A DNA stretch of 64,000 bases from Crocinitomicaceae bacterium (GTDB lineage Bacteria > Bacteroidota > Bacteroidia > Flavobacteriales_D > Crocinitomicaceae), in NCBI GenBank assembly GCA_017983465.1, contig JAGOBK010000001.1, positions 434,001 to 498,000 on the forward strand. Direction: 5' to 3'. Of this stretch, positions 45,941 to 54,632 are shown in pieces. The notes under the pieces are model-generated. The model was given only the letters and a program-made list of their open reading frames with translations. It did no database searches and had not been told where the DNA came from. Made by a program: the position numbers and the translations under genes. Within the stretch, counting starts at the first letter, position 1; each line of letters starts with the position of its first letter.

Positions 45941-46013
45941 GATTCCTTAGCTCAGCTGGTAGAGCAATACACTTTTAATGTATGGGCCCTGGGTTCGAAT
46001 CCCAGAGGGATCA
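45941..46013 (+). tRNA. tRNA-Lys (anticodon TTT)
   Basis: The full cloverleaf is visible: acceptor GATTCCT/AGGGATC with one T-G pair, D arm GCTC..GAGC, anticodon stem ATACA/TGTAT with loop CTTTTAA (anticodon TTT at 45974-45976), T arm CTGGG TTCGAAT CCCAG, discriminator A at 46013. CCA is not encoded. It has its own promoter and terminator and stands alone. Confidence 0.96.
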
Positions 46014-46018
46014 CAAAC

Positions 46019-46051
46019 AAAAGTCCACTTCTTTCGAAGTGGACTTTTTTT
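46019..46051 (+). terminator. Terminator of tRNA-Lys
   Basis: A 13-bp stem AAAAGTCCACTTC (46019-46031) / GAAGTGGACTTTT (46036-46048) with a TTTC loop, followed by more T. It begins 6 bases after the tRNA. Confidence 0.9.
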
Positions 46052-46094
46052 GTTTTAAACGCGTTTGAAATTCATTTCAATAAGCGGAAAAAAC

Positions 46095-46128
46095 AAAAAA
46101 AGTCCAGACTTTGCAACGCAAAGTGGAC
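46095..46128 (-). terminator. Terminator of the DNRLRE gene
   Basis: The stem GTCC-AG-ACTTTGC / GCAAAGT-GGAC (46102-46128, 2-base bulge, AAC loop) is followed on the minus strand by a T-run from 46101 to 46095. It shares the AGTCCA/TGGACTT outer stem with the tRNA terminator facing it, so the two may be related. Confidence 0.75.
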
Positions 46129-46191
46129 GTTTGTTTGGAATGAGCCACCATTAAGGGAAAACGCGCTAGCGTAATCCCAGCAATTTTACCC

Positions 46192-47085
46192 TTAATTCTT
46201 ATAAAACTTTTGTGTCTGATAAACAGCGGAAGACTCCTCAACGAAAATCGTATAGATTCCTGATGCCATAGACGATAGGTCTAATTCAATTTCTTGGTTC
46301 TCCCCATTCAATTGTAAGACTTGTTTACCTTGAACATCCATACAAGTAATAAGTCTGATTTGAGCAACGTTTGGAAAACTTAGGCGCAAGATATTTTCAA
46401 CTGGATTCGGTGACATCGCAAACTGTGTGTACTTAATCTCTGATACAGATGATGCCGGCAAGCGGTATTCCACGAGTAGACTTGGTCTTTTGGCTGGATT
46501 AGCAAACTCTTTACTGCAAAAAGCGAGGCTTGAAGTAACTACCTCATCGACAAGTGCAAGTCTAAAACCGAAACTAGTTGTAGGATTATTCACCATGTCT
46601 TGAACAAGGTTTGACACGTTTATATTGAGGTAATCTTGGTTTGTTGCATTACTTTGATTCAATAAGATTTCGTTCACATTGGAAACCGTAGGTTGTGAAT
46701 TCCAAGTTACCGTACTTTCGTTCCAATTACTCGTAATTCGGGAAAGTTTACTCTGATTATTACCACAATGTCCGTTCTGCAACACAGCGACAGTAAAATC
46801 AGTGTATGCGTGCAGGTTGAGTTTTGCCGAGATAATGGTTGATCCAACCGGAATAGAAGACAAATCAAATGCCATCAGTCCTCTATTGGTATTCACTCCA
46901 AAATGGTATCCAGGGATTTGAAAAGAAGCAATAAAAGCAGCATTTCCAAAATTTTGATTCGCTGTATTGTAGTCATCATGATAACCGACAGGACTATCAA
47001 AAGATACCGGAAGAGTTACAAAGACTTGAGCCCCAGCTGAAATTGACAAGCTAAAAAGTCCAATTAAAAAAAGAAATTTGTTCAT
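46192..47085 (-). CDS. DNRLRE-domain secreted protein with T9SS type A sorting tail
   Basis: A protein of 297 residues. The signal peptide is MNKFLFLIGLFSLSISAGAQ. The DNRLRE-type beta domain (about 25-205) shows QNFGNAAFIA, RGLMAFDLSSIPVGSTIISAKLNLHA, NWNESTVTWNSQPTVSN and the YLNINVSNLVQDMVNNPTTSFGFRL segment. The last 75 residues (FAMSPNPVENILRLSF...GIYTIFVEES) are the type A sorting domain. Role: exported surface or extracellular protein, ligand unknown. The ATG at 47085 begins the signal. Confidence 0.87.
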   Translation of the reverse strand: MNKFLFLIGLFSLSISAGAQVFVTLPVSFDSPVGYHDDYNTANQNFGNAAFIASFQIPGYHFGVNTNRGLMAFDLSSIPVGSTIISAKLNLHAYTDFTVAVLQNGHCGNNQSKLSRITSNWNESTVTWNSQPTVSNVNEILLNQSNATNQDYLNINVSNLVQDMVNNPTTSFGFRLALVDEVVTSSLAFCSKEFANPAKRPSLLVEYRLPASSVSEIKYTQFAMSPNPVENILRLSFPNVAQIRLITCMDVQGKQVLQLNGENQEIELDLSSMASGIYTIFVEESSAVYQTQKFYKN

Positions 47086-47224
47086 TTTTAAAAAAAATAA
47101 TGGCTTTGTACGTTCAATACTCTTCCTCAAATTTACGTTTTTTGATTGACTTTCAAAAAGTTAACTGATTAAATTGAAGATTCTCAAGAATTGGACAACA
47201 CATAATGCACAAAAGCAGAAAAAC

Positions 47225-47261
47225 AAAAAACCGAAGAAAACTGTTTATCCTCGGTTTTTTT
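47225..47261 (-). terminator. Terminator-like hairpin after the GIN-domain gene
   Basis: AAAAAACCGA (47225-47234) pairs with TCGGTTTTTT (47251-47260) around a 16-base loop; A- and T-runs on both sides allow use on either strand. It lies 52 bases after the stop of the minus-strand gene at 47313. Confidence 0.6.
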
Positions 47262-47312
47262 ATTCAAAATTGTAACTCAATAATTACCATTCAATTTTAC
47301 TTTTGGCCTAAA

Positions 47313-48473
47313 CTATTTCATTGCTTTAATAACCGATAATCCAGAAGCATCTTCTTTAATTTTTGTGGGATTCCCATAATATTTCAATTTACTTTTTCCA
47401 CTCACTTCTGCGTCTAAAGTATTTTTCACTTGTATAACCGCATCGCTTTCTCCTGTAACATCAATTGCCATGCTTTCTACGTAACAATCTTTGGCTTTTA
47501 AGTCACTCATACCTGAAATATCCGCTTCTACATTGACAATAGCCCCCGTTATTTTGGCACTTGATTGCCCGGATAATTCTAATTCCAAATCGGCGCTTTC
47601 AATTGTTAGATCAAGTTTTGACATTCCGCTGATTTCTAAGTCCATCTTAGTACATTTCCCAGAAAAAATAATGGTCGATTCTCCAGATATTTCGGCATCA
47701 AAAAGCGATACATCCCCAATAAGTTGACAACTGGAGAATCCATTTACATCAATTTCAAGATCTTTTGAATTTAACGACGAGTTCATAATCATTTTACTAA
47801 ATCCTGTCAATTCTATTTTTTCAAGCTCAACAACGGTAATAATGATGGCATTAGGATCATGCTCATTCATTCCTGTTATTTCCAATTTTCCATCCTCAAT
47901 ATCAAACGATACTTCAGAAGAATCCAAGCTTGTTGTAACACTACAGGCACTACCTTGCATCAAAGTAAAGGAAGCAAATCCGCTAGTTTCAATGCGACTG
48001 AAAGATTGATTATCCGTAGTCTGAGGAACGATTTGCTTAACTGATTGTACTGGCCGCAACGTGGGGACACTAGAATCCTTAAGGTACATAGGACTAAGGT
48101 AAAACAACGGCTCTTCTACATTTTCTGCTTCAATAACTGTTTCTTCTGGATGGGCTATTGAACCTGCTAGGACTTTTTCCACTGGAATGATCGTTTTTTG
48201 ACCGGTGAGAAATTGATTTTTTTCATCAACTTTCTCATTCTTCATTTTTGAAGGAGTGTTCATCGTCATCGTAACAATCACTACAACTCCTGTTAAACTT
48301 GCTAAAATACTTGTCATAATTACCCAATTTTTAATAATAAATACTTTCAATGTCGCAGTAAATCCAAGCCCAAGCGCTGCTGTGGCAATCCATTTATCGA
48401 CATCAGCCGTACTCGTTTCCAATGGAGCCTGTCGTGCTGAATCAAAAAGAGCTGTATATCTATCTTTTGTCAT
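47313..48473 (-). CDS. Membrane-anchored GIN/DUF2807 domain protein, putative anti-sigma partner
   Basis: A protein of 386 residues. A cytoplasmic N-terminus (MTKDRYTALFDSARQAPLETSTADVDKWIA, about 1-45) precedes one membrane helix (about 50-72, ILASLTGVVVIVTMTM), a linker, and a C-terminal beta-helix domain (about 165-386) built of repeated DLEIDVNGFSS / DLEISGMSKLDL / VEADISGMSDLKAK units, the DUF2807 (GIN) fold. It overlaps by 14 bases the upstream ECF sigma factor gene. That coupling and the topology suggest it holds the sigma factor at the membrane, with the GIN domain as the periplasmic sensor; this is inference. Confidence 0.82.
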   Translation of the reverse strand: MTKDRYTALFDSARQAPLETSTADVDKWIATAALGLGFTATLKVFIIKNWVIMTSILASLTGVVVIVTMTMNTPSKMKNEKVDEKNQFLTGQKTIIPVEKVLAGSIAHPEETVIEAENVEEPLFYLSPMYLKDSSVPTLRPVQSVKQIVPQTTDNQSFSRIETSGFASFTLMQGSACSVTTSLDSSEVSFDIEDGKLEITGMNEHDPNAIIITVVELEKIELTGFSKMIMNSSLNSKDLEIDVNGFSSCQLIGDVSLFDAEISGESTIIFSGKCTKMDLEISGMSKLDLTIESADLELELSGQSSAKITGAIVNVEADISGMSDLKAKDCYVESMAIDVTGESDAVIQVKNTLDAEVSGKSKLKYYGNPTKIKEDASGLSVIKAMK

Positions 48474-48987
48474 ACGCTACATCAATTTGTTCCGTCTCTG
48501 TCAACGATAATAGCTGGATTAAAGCAAGCCTACCTCGACTTAGTCGTTGTTTTACTGCATCTTCTGTACATCCGTGTATCTGTGCAATTTCTTTCACACT
48601 AAAACCTGAAAGCTCATAAAGCACCAAACTTTCTTTTTGAATTTCAGGTAATTGAGCCAATGCCGCGTATAATACTTCATGTTCAAATTGTTGTTCAGAA
48701 AGATTATACACAATCAATTCATTGGCGACCAAATTACCGTCTTTCGTTAAAAGAGCACGTTTCTTTTTACGTGCATTTGACAATAAACGAATGGCGATTC
48801 CAAACAAATAGTACAAGAATGCATCCGCGTGTTGCACTTTATTGAATTTCTCATACGCAACCACCAAGGTGTCGTGCATTAAATCTTTAAAGTCCATTTC
48901 ACCATAAACACGTGCTTTACAAAATCGCTCGAAACGGGCATGCACCGGATCGTAATACGTCATGAAAAGCTTTTTCTTGTCACCCAT
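48460..48987 (-). CDS. ECF-family RNA polymerase sigma factor
   Basis: A protein of 175 residues. Region 2 is FERFCKARVYGEMDFKDLMHDTLVVAYEKFNKVQHADAFLYYLFGIAIRLLSN (about 18-70) and region 4 is ALAQLPEIQKESLVLYELSGFSVKEIAQIHGCTEDAVKQRLSRGRLAL (about 108-155), complete with the HTH. It is cotranscribed with the GIN-domain membrane protein, which would be its regulator. Confidence 0.9.
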   Translation of the reverse strand: MGDKKKLFMTYYDPVHARFERFCKARVYGEMDFKDLMHDTLVVAYEKFNKVQHADAFLYYLFGIAIRLLSNARKKKRALLTKDGNLVANELIVYNLSEQQFEHEVLYAALAQLPEIQKESLVLYELSGFSVKEIAQIHGCTEDAVKQRLSRGRLALIQLLSLTETEQIDVAYDKR

Positions 48988-49087
48988 TTCTTGGTTTCTA
49001 TTGAGTTAATGTAACCAATTTGATTTTGGTGACAAAGAATTAAAAAAAAGTAGGCAAAAGGGGCGTGACACGTGCGTTTTTTTTTGC

Positions 49088-49111
49088 AAGGTAAGGGCAT
49101 GCCCTTACCTT
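49088..49111. repeat. 24-bp perfect palindrome flanked by T-run and A-run
   Basis: AAGGTAAGGGCA/TGCCCTTACCTT is a perfect palindrome centred on GCATGC. A T-run precedes it and an A-run follows it on the plus strand, so it reads the same from both sides and the runs can also pair, lengthening the stem. The polarity is the reverse of an intrinsic terminator. Confidence 0.8.
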
Positions 49112-49127
49112 ACAAAAAAATCATCAC

Positions 49128-49202
49128 TTACATCTTCACCACAATAAACTCTGTGCGACGATTTTGCTGATGTTCCTTTGCTGTACAGGTTGATGTTTTC
49201 AT
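49128..49202 (-). pseudogene. Remnant: last 24 codons of an OmpA-family gene
   Basis: The minus frame from 49202 to a TAA at 49128 reads MKTSTC then TAKEHQQNRRTEFIVVKM. EHQ.NRRTEF is the conserved end of OmpA peptidoglycan-binding domains of Bacteroidota (compare NRRTEFEIVE in the PorE-like protein). No upstream part exists: the frame runs into the 3' end of the amylase gene, whose TGA overlaps this ATG. It looks like the surviving tail of a gene truncated when the glycan cluster arrived or rearranged. Confidence 0.75.
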
Positions 49203-50737
49203 TCCTTCACCTGCCACACCTTAAATTGATATGGCTCCAACATCATTTCTTGTAAAAACGTTTGTTTTCGATGAAGGAGATTTCTGGCTTTTTTGATTTC
49301 ATCCTCCATTCGAACCACTTGTTTTTCATCTGATAAATTGAATACTACAAGAACTTTTTGATCTTGATTCACTCTATAAAAACTCAAAACCTTCGGATTG
49401 TTGTTTGGTGCGTTTTGATACGTTCCAGTAGCAAGTGCGGACTGACTTTGCTTTAACGCGATGGTTTGTTTGTAAAATTGAAACAGGGAATTCGGATCAT
49501 TCTGTTGCTCTTCTAACGATATTCCGTCGTTCGCTTTTTGATTGGCGTTTGTCCACCAAGCACCGGAGTTTTTGTACCAATGGGACATTCCTTTTCCTTC
49601 TCCACCCTGATACCAATCGAATGCTTCTCGACGTCCAATGTCGTTTCCATCCGTATTTCCGAAGGAATATACTTTTCCTTTCATTCCGATTTCTTGTCCA
49701 TAGTAAATGGATGGAATCCCACCAAGAAGCAACATCATTGCTGCGGCAGATTTTTGTCGTTGGGTGTTCGTTTCCATGGATGCAAAACGATCAATGTCGT
49801 GATTTTCAATGAAGATGATTTGTTCTTTTCCTTTGGGTGTTTTGTTTAAGATGATCTCTGCATTCTTCAAGATTTCTTCTTTATCAAAGGACATGATGGC
49901 TTTCTGTAATCCAAAACCAAACATACGGTCAACGGTTGCTTTTTCAAAGTACTCAAAACCGTAATCTGCCCAATCTGCTTGCTCTGCAACGATTTTCACT
50001 TCGGGATTTAACTTTTTCAAGGAAGCAATTAAGGGTTTCCAAAATTCCGCGAAAAGATTGGTCAAGGTTGGTTTTCCATCCAAGTGATCCATGGCGTGAT
50101 CTAATCGAAATCCATCAATACCATCTTCGAAGTTTCCATCCTTGTTTGGATCCATGAAATACGAAAACAATTCAATATTGTAATCGAGTACTTTTTGACT
50201 TTTTAAATTGACTGTTGTGACATGAATGACTTTCCCATCAAATCCATTCAATAAGCGCAAACCAAAGACCATCGTTGCAGGTGTTTCATGTGCTGCATCA
50301 TCAAATAACAGGTAGTCGCTGTATTTTGAATCGAGGTTTCCAACCGCATCTTTCCACCACAGATGATCGGAAGTTACGTATTGTGTTTCCATGTCCATGT
50401 AGATTTTCATCCCTCTTTTGTGGACCTCTTTCACCAACTCAATATATTCTTCCATAGTCCCAAATTCCGAATCTATTTTCGCGAAATCATTCGCGAAATA
50501 GTTGTGATAACAGTCGGATTCATACAATGGAAAAAGTAAAATGGACGTTATTCCCAGATCTTGCAAATACGGCAACTTCTGACGAAGTCCAGCTAAATCA
50601 CCCTGCAAATCGCCATTGCTATCATAAAAACTTCGTTGGCAAACATGGTACATGATTTCACCTTTTTCGGCTTGATGTTGCGTCCATGAAACCTTGCATG
50701 AAAACAATAACAGCGTGAGGATTAGCGTCTTTTTCAT
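49199..50737 (-). CDS. Alpha-amylase family (GH13) glycoside hydrolase
   Basis: A protein of 512 residues with a signal peptide (MKKTLILTLLLFSCKVSWTQ), so periplasmic or secreted; the cysteine at 14 is not in a good lipobox. The TIM barrel shows GFRLDHAMDHLDG (nucleophile Asp), KIVAEQADW (acid/base Glu) and FIENHDIDRF (third Asp), so all three catalytic residues are present. A C-terminal beta domain follows (KVLVVFNLSDEKQ). It cleaves alpha-glucans or related oligosaccharides. It is the last gene of the minus cluster phyH-TIM barrel-GH92-GH13, 21 bases after GH92. Confidence 0.9.
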   Translation of the reverse strand: MKKTLILTLLLFSCKVSWTQHQAEKGEIMYHVCQRSFYDSNGDLQGDLAGLRQKLPYLQDLGITSILLFPLYESDCYHNYFANDFAKIDSEFGTMEEYIELVKEVHKRGMKIYMDMETQYVTSDHLWWKDAVGNLDSKYSDYLLFDDAAHETPATMVFGLRLLNGFDGKVIHVTTVNLKSQKVLDYNIELFSYFMDPNKDGNFEDGIDGFRLDHAMDHLDGKPTLTNLFAEFWKPLIASLKKLNPEVKIVAEQADWADYGFEYFEKATVDRMFGFGLQKAIMSFDKEEILKNAEIILNKTPKGKEQIIFIENHDIDRFASMETNTQRQKSAAAMMLLLGGIPSIYYGQEIGMKGKVYSFGNTDGNDIGRREAFDWYQGGEGKGMSHWYKNSGAWWTNANQKANDGISLEEQQNDPNSLFQFYKQTIALKQSQSALATGTYQNAPNNNPKVLSFYRVNQDQKVLVVFNLSDEKQVVRMEDEIKKARNLLHRKQTFLQEMMLEPYQFKVWQVKE

Positions 50738-50758
50738 AGTTAAATATAAGTGTTTTTC

Positions 50759-52924
50759 TTAATGACTAGTCATGTGAAATCTCAAGGTTCCGCCCTGCAT
50801 CAACTCTGGATAGCGGATGAAATTTCTATTCAATTTTTCATTGTTTAAACTAGGATCTTGTTGGAAGATGTTTTCGTTTGAAAGGTGCTTCGCTTTGATC
50901 GTAAATCGTTTATCGTTGGATAGGTTTATCGTTGCTTTTTTGACTTGTGGACTTCCAAAAACAAAGGTTCCATCCGCTGGATTAACGGGATAAAAACCCA
51001 ACGTAGAAAGAATGTACCATGCACTCATCTGACCACAATCGTCGTTGCCAATCATTCCATCCGGTGTATTGTTGTGAAAGTGTTTTACGACTTGATGAAT
51101 GTACTTTTGTCCAGTTTTAGGTTCATTTGAATACGCGTACAAATAACAAATGTGATGACTCGGTTCATTTCCATGAGCGTATTGCCCAATCATCGCTTCT
51201 TGACCCAAAAATTTATTCGGATTTAGGGATTCCGTTGTGAAAAACGCATTCAATTTCTGGGTAAATTGTGCTTGACCTCCAAGTAATTGAATCATTCCGG
51301 GCACATCGTGTTGCGCGGGAGTCCAAAAATACTGCCAAGCGTTCGCTTCCGTATAATCACCGGGATTGTTTAGTGGCGAAGTGGCCATCAAGGGATTAAA
51401 CGGAATTCGCCATTGTCCATTCGAATTTTTCCCACGTAAAAAGGTTGTTTCCGGATCAAACAAGTTTCGGTAATATGCTGCTCTTTTCTGAAAGTCCTGA
51501 ACGATGTCTTCACGTCCAAGTTTTCGGGCCATTTCGGAGACGCACCAATCATCGTAGCCACTTTCGAGCGTTCTAGAAACGGATTCATTGTCTAATTGAT
51601 CGAAGGGATAATAGCCAAACTTCGTGTACATTTCCCAGTTCGAATTGATGTGACTTTTCGTACTAGTTTCCACCATGGCCTTGAGTGCTTCCTTTGGATC
51701 AAACCCCGTAAATCCATTTTGATAAGCGGATAAAATCATGGGAATGGCGTGATTGCCAATCATACAATAATTATCTTGTCCCCAAGCTGTCCAAATGGGT
51801 AAAAATCCCTTTGCTTGATGGTGAACGAGCATGGTTTGAACGATTCCATCGATCTTTTCTGGCGCTACAATTTGTAACAAGGGAAAGGCCCCGCGGTAAA
51901 TGTCCCAAATGGAAAGTGTGGAGTAATATGCTTTATTTGCAGCTGTTTTAACTTCGTTGTCCACTCCACGGTAACGTCCATCAACATCCGCAATATTCGA
52001 TGGTTGTAAAAGCAAATGGTACACGGATGTGTAAAAGATTTGCTTTTGCTTTAGCGGTGCTTTGATGTCAATTCTCGATAAATAGTTTTCCCATGTTTTG
52101 CGGTTTTCGTCGCGTACTTTTTGAAAATTCCAATGGTTAATCTCTGCTTCCATGTTTCGTTTAGCTCCTTCGACATCCACCGTGGACAAGGCAATTTTCA
52201 CTTGGAGAACCTGTGAATTGATTAAGTTGAAATCCAACAAATACTTGGGCGCTTTTTCGTTTTCCTCACCAGTCAACAGTGTCGAATTCACAAACGGTTG
52301 ACTAAATGTGACAGTAAAATAATAGCGGCGATTCACCCAGTTACTGGTGGAACAATAACCAGAAATCGTTGTATTGTTCTCAATTTTCACCGAACTTTCG
52401 ATCACCAATCCTTTTGGATCGTTTTTTTCAAACACAAAGCGAAGTCCATGCTGTAAATCCAAGTATACCTGTGCTTCTTTATTTGGAAAAGTATATTGAT
52501 GAAAAGCGACGCGTTCTGAACACGTCAATTCGACCTGGACATTATCCTTTTTCCTTACCCGGTAATATCCAACACTTGCGGACTCCGACTCTTTATGGTA
52601 CGCATTTTTATCACTTGCTCGTTTCGGATTGATCGGCAGCAACAAGACATCACCCATTTCATTGATTCCTGTTCCACTGAAATGCGTTTGTGAAAATCCC
52701 ATCAGAAAAGTGTCCTTGTATTGATAACCACTGGTGTGATTCCAGCCGAAATCCTGATTATCTGGTCCGGGTTGCACCATTCCGAAGGGCATGGATGGTC
52801 CTGGAAAGGTATGTCCCGTTCCATCCGTTCCAATAGTTGGATTGACAAATTTGCTGTACTTCTGTGCGGAGATCATCCCACTAAAGCAAAGAAAACAGCA
52901 GAAAACCATCCATGTTAACTTCAT
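50759..52924 (-). CDS. GH92 family alpha-mannosidase
   Basis: A protein of 721 residues. The signal peptide is MKLTWMVFCCFLCFSGMISAQ. KFVNPTIGTDGTGHTFPGPSMPFGMVQPGPDN is the N-terminal GH92 hallmark, and GNEPSHHICYLYAYS plus NDDCGQMSAWYILSTLGFYPVNP are the catalytic-domain hallmarks, including the glutamate region. GH92 enzymes are calcium-dependent inverting exo-alpha-mannosidases. The ATG at 52924 overlaps the isomerase-like stop (ATGA, 52921-52924). Confidence 0.93.
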   Translation of the reverse strand: MKLTWMVFCCFLCFSGMISAQKYSKFVNPTIGTDGTGHTFPGPSMPFGMVQPGPDNQDFGWNHTSGYQYKDTFLMGFSQTHFSGTGINEMGDVLLLPINPKRASDKNAYHKESESASVGYYRVRKKDNVQVELTCSERVAFHQYTFPNKEAQVYLDLQHGLRFVFEKNDPKGLVIESSVKIENNTTISGYCSTSNWVNRRYYFTVTFSQPFVNSTLLTGEENEKAPKYLLDFNLINSQVLQVKIALSTVDVEGAKRNMEAEINHWNFQKVRDENRKTWENYLSRIDIKAPLKQKQIFYTSVYHLLLQPSNIADVDGRYRGVDNEVKTAANKAYYSTLSIWDIYRGAFPLLQIVAPEKIDGIVQTMLVHHQAKGFLPIWTAWGQDNYCMIGNHAIPMILSAYQNGFTGFDPKEALKAMVETSTKSHINSNWEMYTKFGYYPFDQLDNESVSRTLESGYDDWCVSEMARKLGREDIVQDFQKRAAYYRNLFDPETTFLRGKNSNGQWRIPFNPLMATSPLNNPGDYTEANAWQYFWTPAQHDVPGMIQLLGGQAQFTQKLNAFFTTESLNPNKFLGQEAMIGQYAHGNEPSHHICYLYAYSNEPKTGQKYIHQVVKHFHNNTPDGMIGNDDCGQMSAWYILSTLGFYPVNPADGTFVFGSPQVKKATINLSNDKRFTIKAKHLSNENIFQQDPSLNNEKLNRNFIRYPELMQGGTLRFHMTSH

Positions 52925-53757
52925 GCCTTCACGTTTTCGAGTAAATACCTTTTCATTTCTGTGTTCAGTTCCCATTGATTCGCCAAAGGACTCTCTGTAA
53001 ATGGCGCTTGGGGCATGTATGGGAACGGACCGAATTCAGGAGTAATGGTGAATTGTGTCTTTCCTAGCTGCGACTGAAGTTCAATGATTTCTTTCCACCA
53101 ACTCGTATACCGATCCAAGTGTTGTTTCCATTCTGGAGCAAAAGGGTGATTCACTTGTGGACTCTGTTCAAATCCCACGCGGGCATGAATGTGTTGGATG
53201 TTTGGATAGATTTGAGTCAACAGTTCGTGTTGATCACTTAAATCACTTTCCGAAACGACACAAAAATGGGACAAATCTGCGATGAGTTTGAGATTTGGGA
53301 AGATGTTCAAATAGTCAAGAAGTGTTCGGAGGTGAAAGGAAAACCTTCCTCGATGGATTTCATGCCAAATTGGAATTCCGGATTTGCTCGCCATTTCTTC
53401 GGTTAGATGAAGGATCTCTACATTCGAGTTGAAATCAAAAAAGTCCTTACCAGTATGAGAATTAATCGCATTTGGGTTTAGACTAATCAAGAAATTCAGT
53501 CGGTTCGTCAATCGTTCTTTGTAGGCAGCAAGCGTTTCCTTTTCGTTGGAAAGTACTTGTTGGGCGATGAAGATAAATTCCGGATGACTCGTCTTGCGGA
53601 TGCGTTCCAGTTCGGACATAAATTCATCCACAAAGTGCTGATTATCTGGAAAATTAATTTCTACGCCATCGTAGCCGTGGGAAAGTACCTTGTCTAAAAA
53701 AGCTTTCGCGGAAAGATCCTCGGATCCCCAATACGTACAAAGGTATTTGATGTCCAT
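52921..53757 (-). CDS. Sugar phosphate isomerase/epimerase-like TIM-barrel protein
   Basis: A protein of 278 residues with the AP-endonuclease-2/xylose isomerase-like layout: KYLCTYWGSEDLSAKAFLDKVLSHGYDGVEINFP, NSHTGKDFF, WHEIHRGRFSFHL, KLIADLSHFCVVSE, IQHIHARVGFEQSPQV and FTITPEFGPFPYMP, which supply the usual metal-binding E, H, D and H residues. No signal peptide, so cytoplasmic. The sugar substrate is unknown; context suggests a mannose- or glucose-derived compound. The ATG at 53757 lies 2 bases past the phyH stop. Confidence 0.85.
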   Translation of the reverse strand: MDIKYLCTYWGSEDLSAKAFLDKVLSHGYDGVEINFPDNQHFVDEFMSELERIRKTSHPEFIFIAQQVLSNEKETLAAYKERLTNRLNFLISLNPNAINSHTGKDFFDFNSNVEILHLTEEMASKSGIPIWHEIHRGRFSFHLRTLLDYLNIFPNLKLIADLSHFCVVSESDLSDQHELLTQIYPNIQHIHARVGFEQSPQVNHPFAPEWKQHLDRYTSWWKEIIELQSQLGKTQFTITPEFGPFPYMPQAPFTESPLANQWELNTEMKRYLLENVKA

Positions 53758-53759
53758 GC

Positions 53760-54587
53760 TCAATTGGAGTAAATGAGTTCATTTAACGGCGTTTGAATCA
53801 CCTCGCCAATTTTCGCACCTGGACACCAGGTATTCCAGTCATTTTCTTGATTCTTATTATCCGGTTTTTTCAGGACCATATCTTTATCCATGTAAATTAC
53901 CGTCATCACTTTTCGCATGTCGTTTGTGACGTTTGCGCCAGCGCGGTGGAAAATCCATCCAGAATGGAAACTAATTTCACCGATATCGAATGCTTCAATA
54001 ATATGTTGAAAGTCCGTCACACGGAGTGTTTTCTGAATGATTTCTTCACTTTCATCACCGATTTCTAGTTCTCTACCTTCGACGATGGCATGACTTCCCG
54101 CACTAAATTCCAGTGGACCCATTTCCAACGGCGTTGCTTGCAGGGGAATCCATGCAGTGACCGTTTTATCACTTGATAAAGGCCAGTAATATTGATCGGC
54201 ATGCCAAGGTGTGATTCCTCCTCCACCCTCTTTAAACAAGGCTTGATCATGGTACAAACGAACCCCGTCCACACGCATCAAATCAGCGGCTATTTTGCCC
54301 ATTCGCTTGCTAAACACCAATTCTTTGACGAGTTCATTTTCACGCCATAAATTGAACAATTGTAAAAATGCTTTTCCGTAGGTATTTCGCTCCTCAAGTG
54401 CTGTTTGCTCGTGATTCATTTGATTAACTTGAATGGAAATCACCTCATTGTAAAAGTCAATCGTTTCCGCATCGAAGACCTCTTTTAATTTGATGAATTG
54501 ATTTTTTTGATAAAACGTAAGTTGATCAAGTGTCAAGGTGTACGGCGCTTCGAGTTTTTTTCGAATCGATTCGGGCAAGGTATTCAT
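53760..54587 (-). CDS. Phytanoyl-CoA dioxygenase (PhyH) family Fe(II)/2-oxoglutarate oxygenase
   Basis: A protein of 275 residues. The iron-binding HXD is in TPWHADQYYWPL, the distal His is in FHSGWIFHRAGAN, and the 2-oxoglutarate-binding region follows (RKVMTVIYMDKD). PhyH-like bacterial oxygenases hydroxylate varied small molecules. It is the first gene of the glycan cluster, divergent from the AraC regulator. The ATG at 54587 was preferred to the upstream in-frame start at 54617. Confidence 0.87.
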   Translation of the reverse strand: MNTLPESIRKKLEAPYTLTLDQLTFYQKNQFIKLKEVFDAETIDFYNEVISIQVNQMNHEQTALEERNTYGKAFLQLFNLWRENELVKELVFSKRMGKIAADLMRVDGVRLYHDQALFKEGGGGITPWHADQYYWPLSSDKTVTAWIPLQATPLEMGPLEFSAGSHAIVEGRELEIGDESEEIIQKTLRVTDFQHIIEAFDIGEISFHSGWIFHRAGANVTNDMRKVMTVIYMDKDMVLKKPDNKNQENDWNTWCPGAKIGEVIQTPLNELIYSN

Positions 54588-54614
54588 GGTGTTCAATTTT
54601 AACAATAGCAAAGT

Positions 54615-54632
54615 CAAAAATAGGAATTCCTA
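54615..54632 (-). promoter_or_regulatory. -7 box of the glycan cluster overlapped by a 12-bp palindrome
   Basis: The minus strand reads TATTTTTG (54622-54615), a full -7 match 27 bases before the phyH ATG. Overlapping its start is the perfect palindrome TAGGAATTCCTA (54621-54632). The position suits an operator, with AraC as the obvious candidate regulator, but AraC sites are more often direct repeats. Confidence 0.5.

Noticed and set aside
49088..49111. Intrinsic terminator
   Set aside because: The T-run precedes and the A-run follows the hairpin on both strands, the wrong polarity for termination.
49435..49849. Two plus-strand open frames of 103-125 codons
   Set aside because: They are antisense to the GH13 gene, with no start context or recognisable family.
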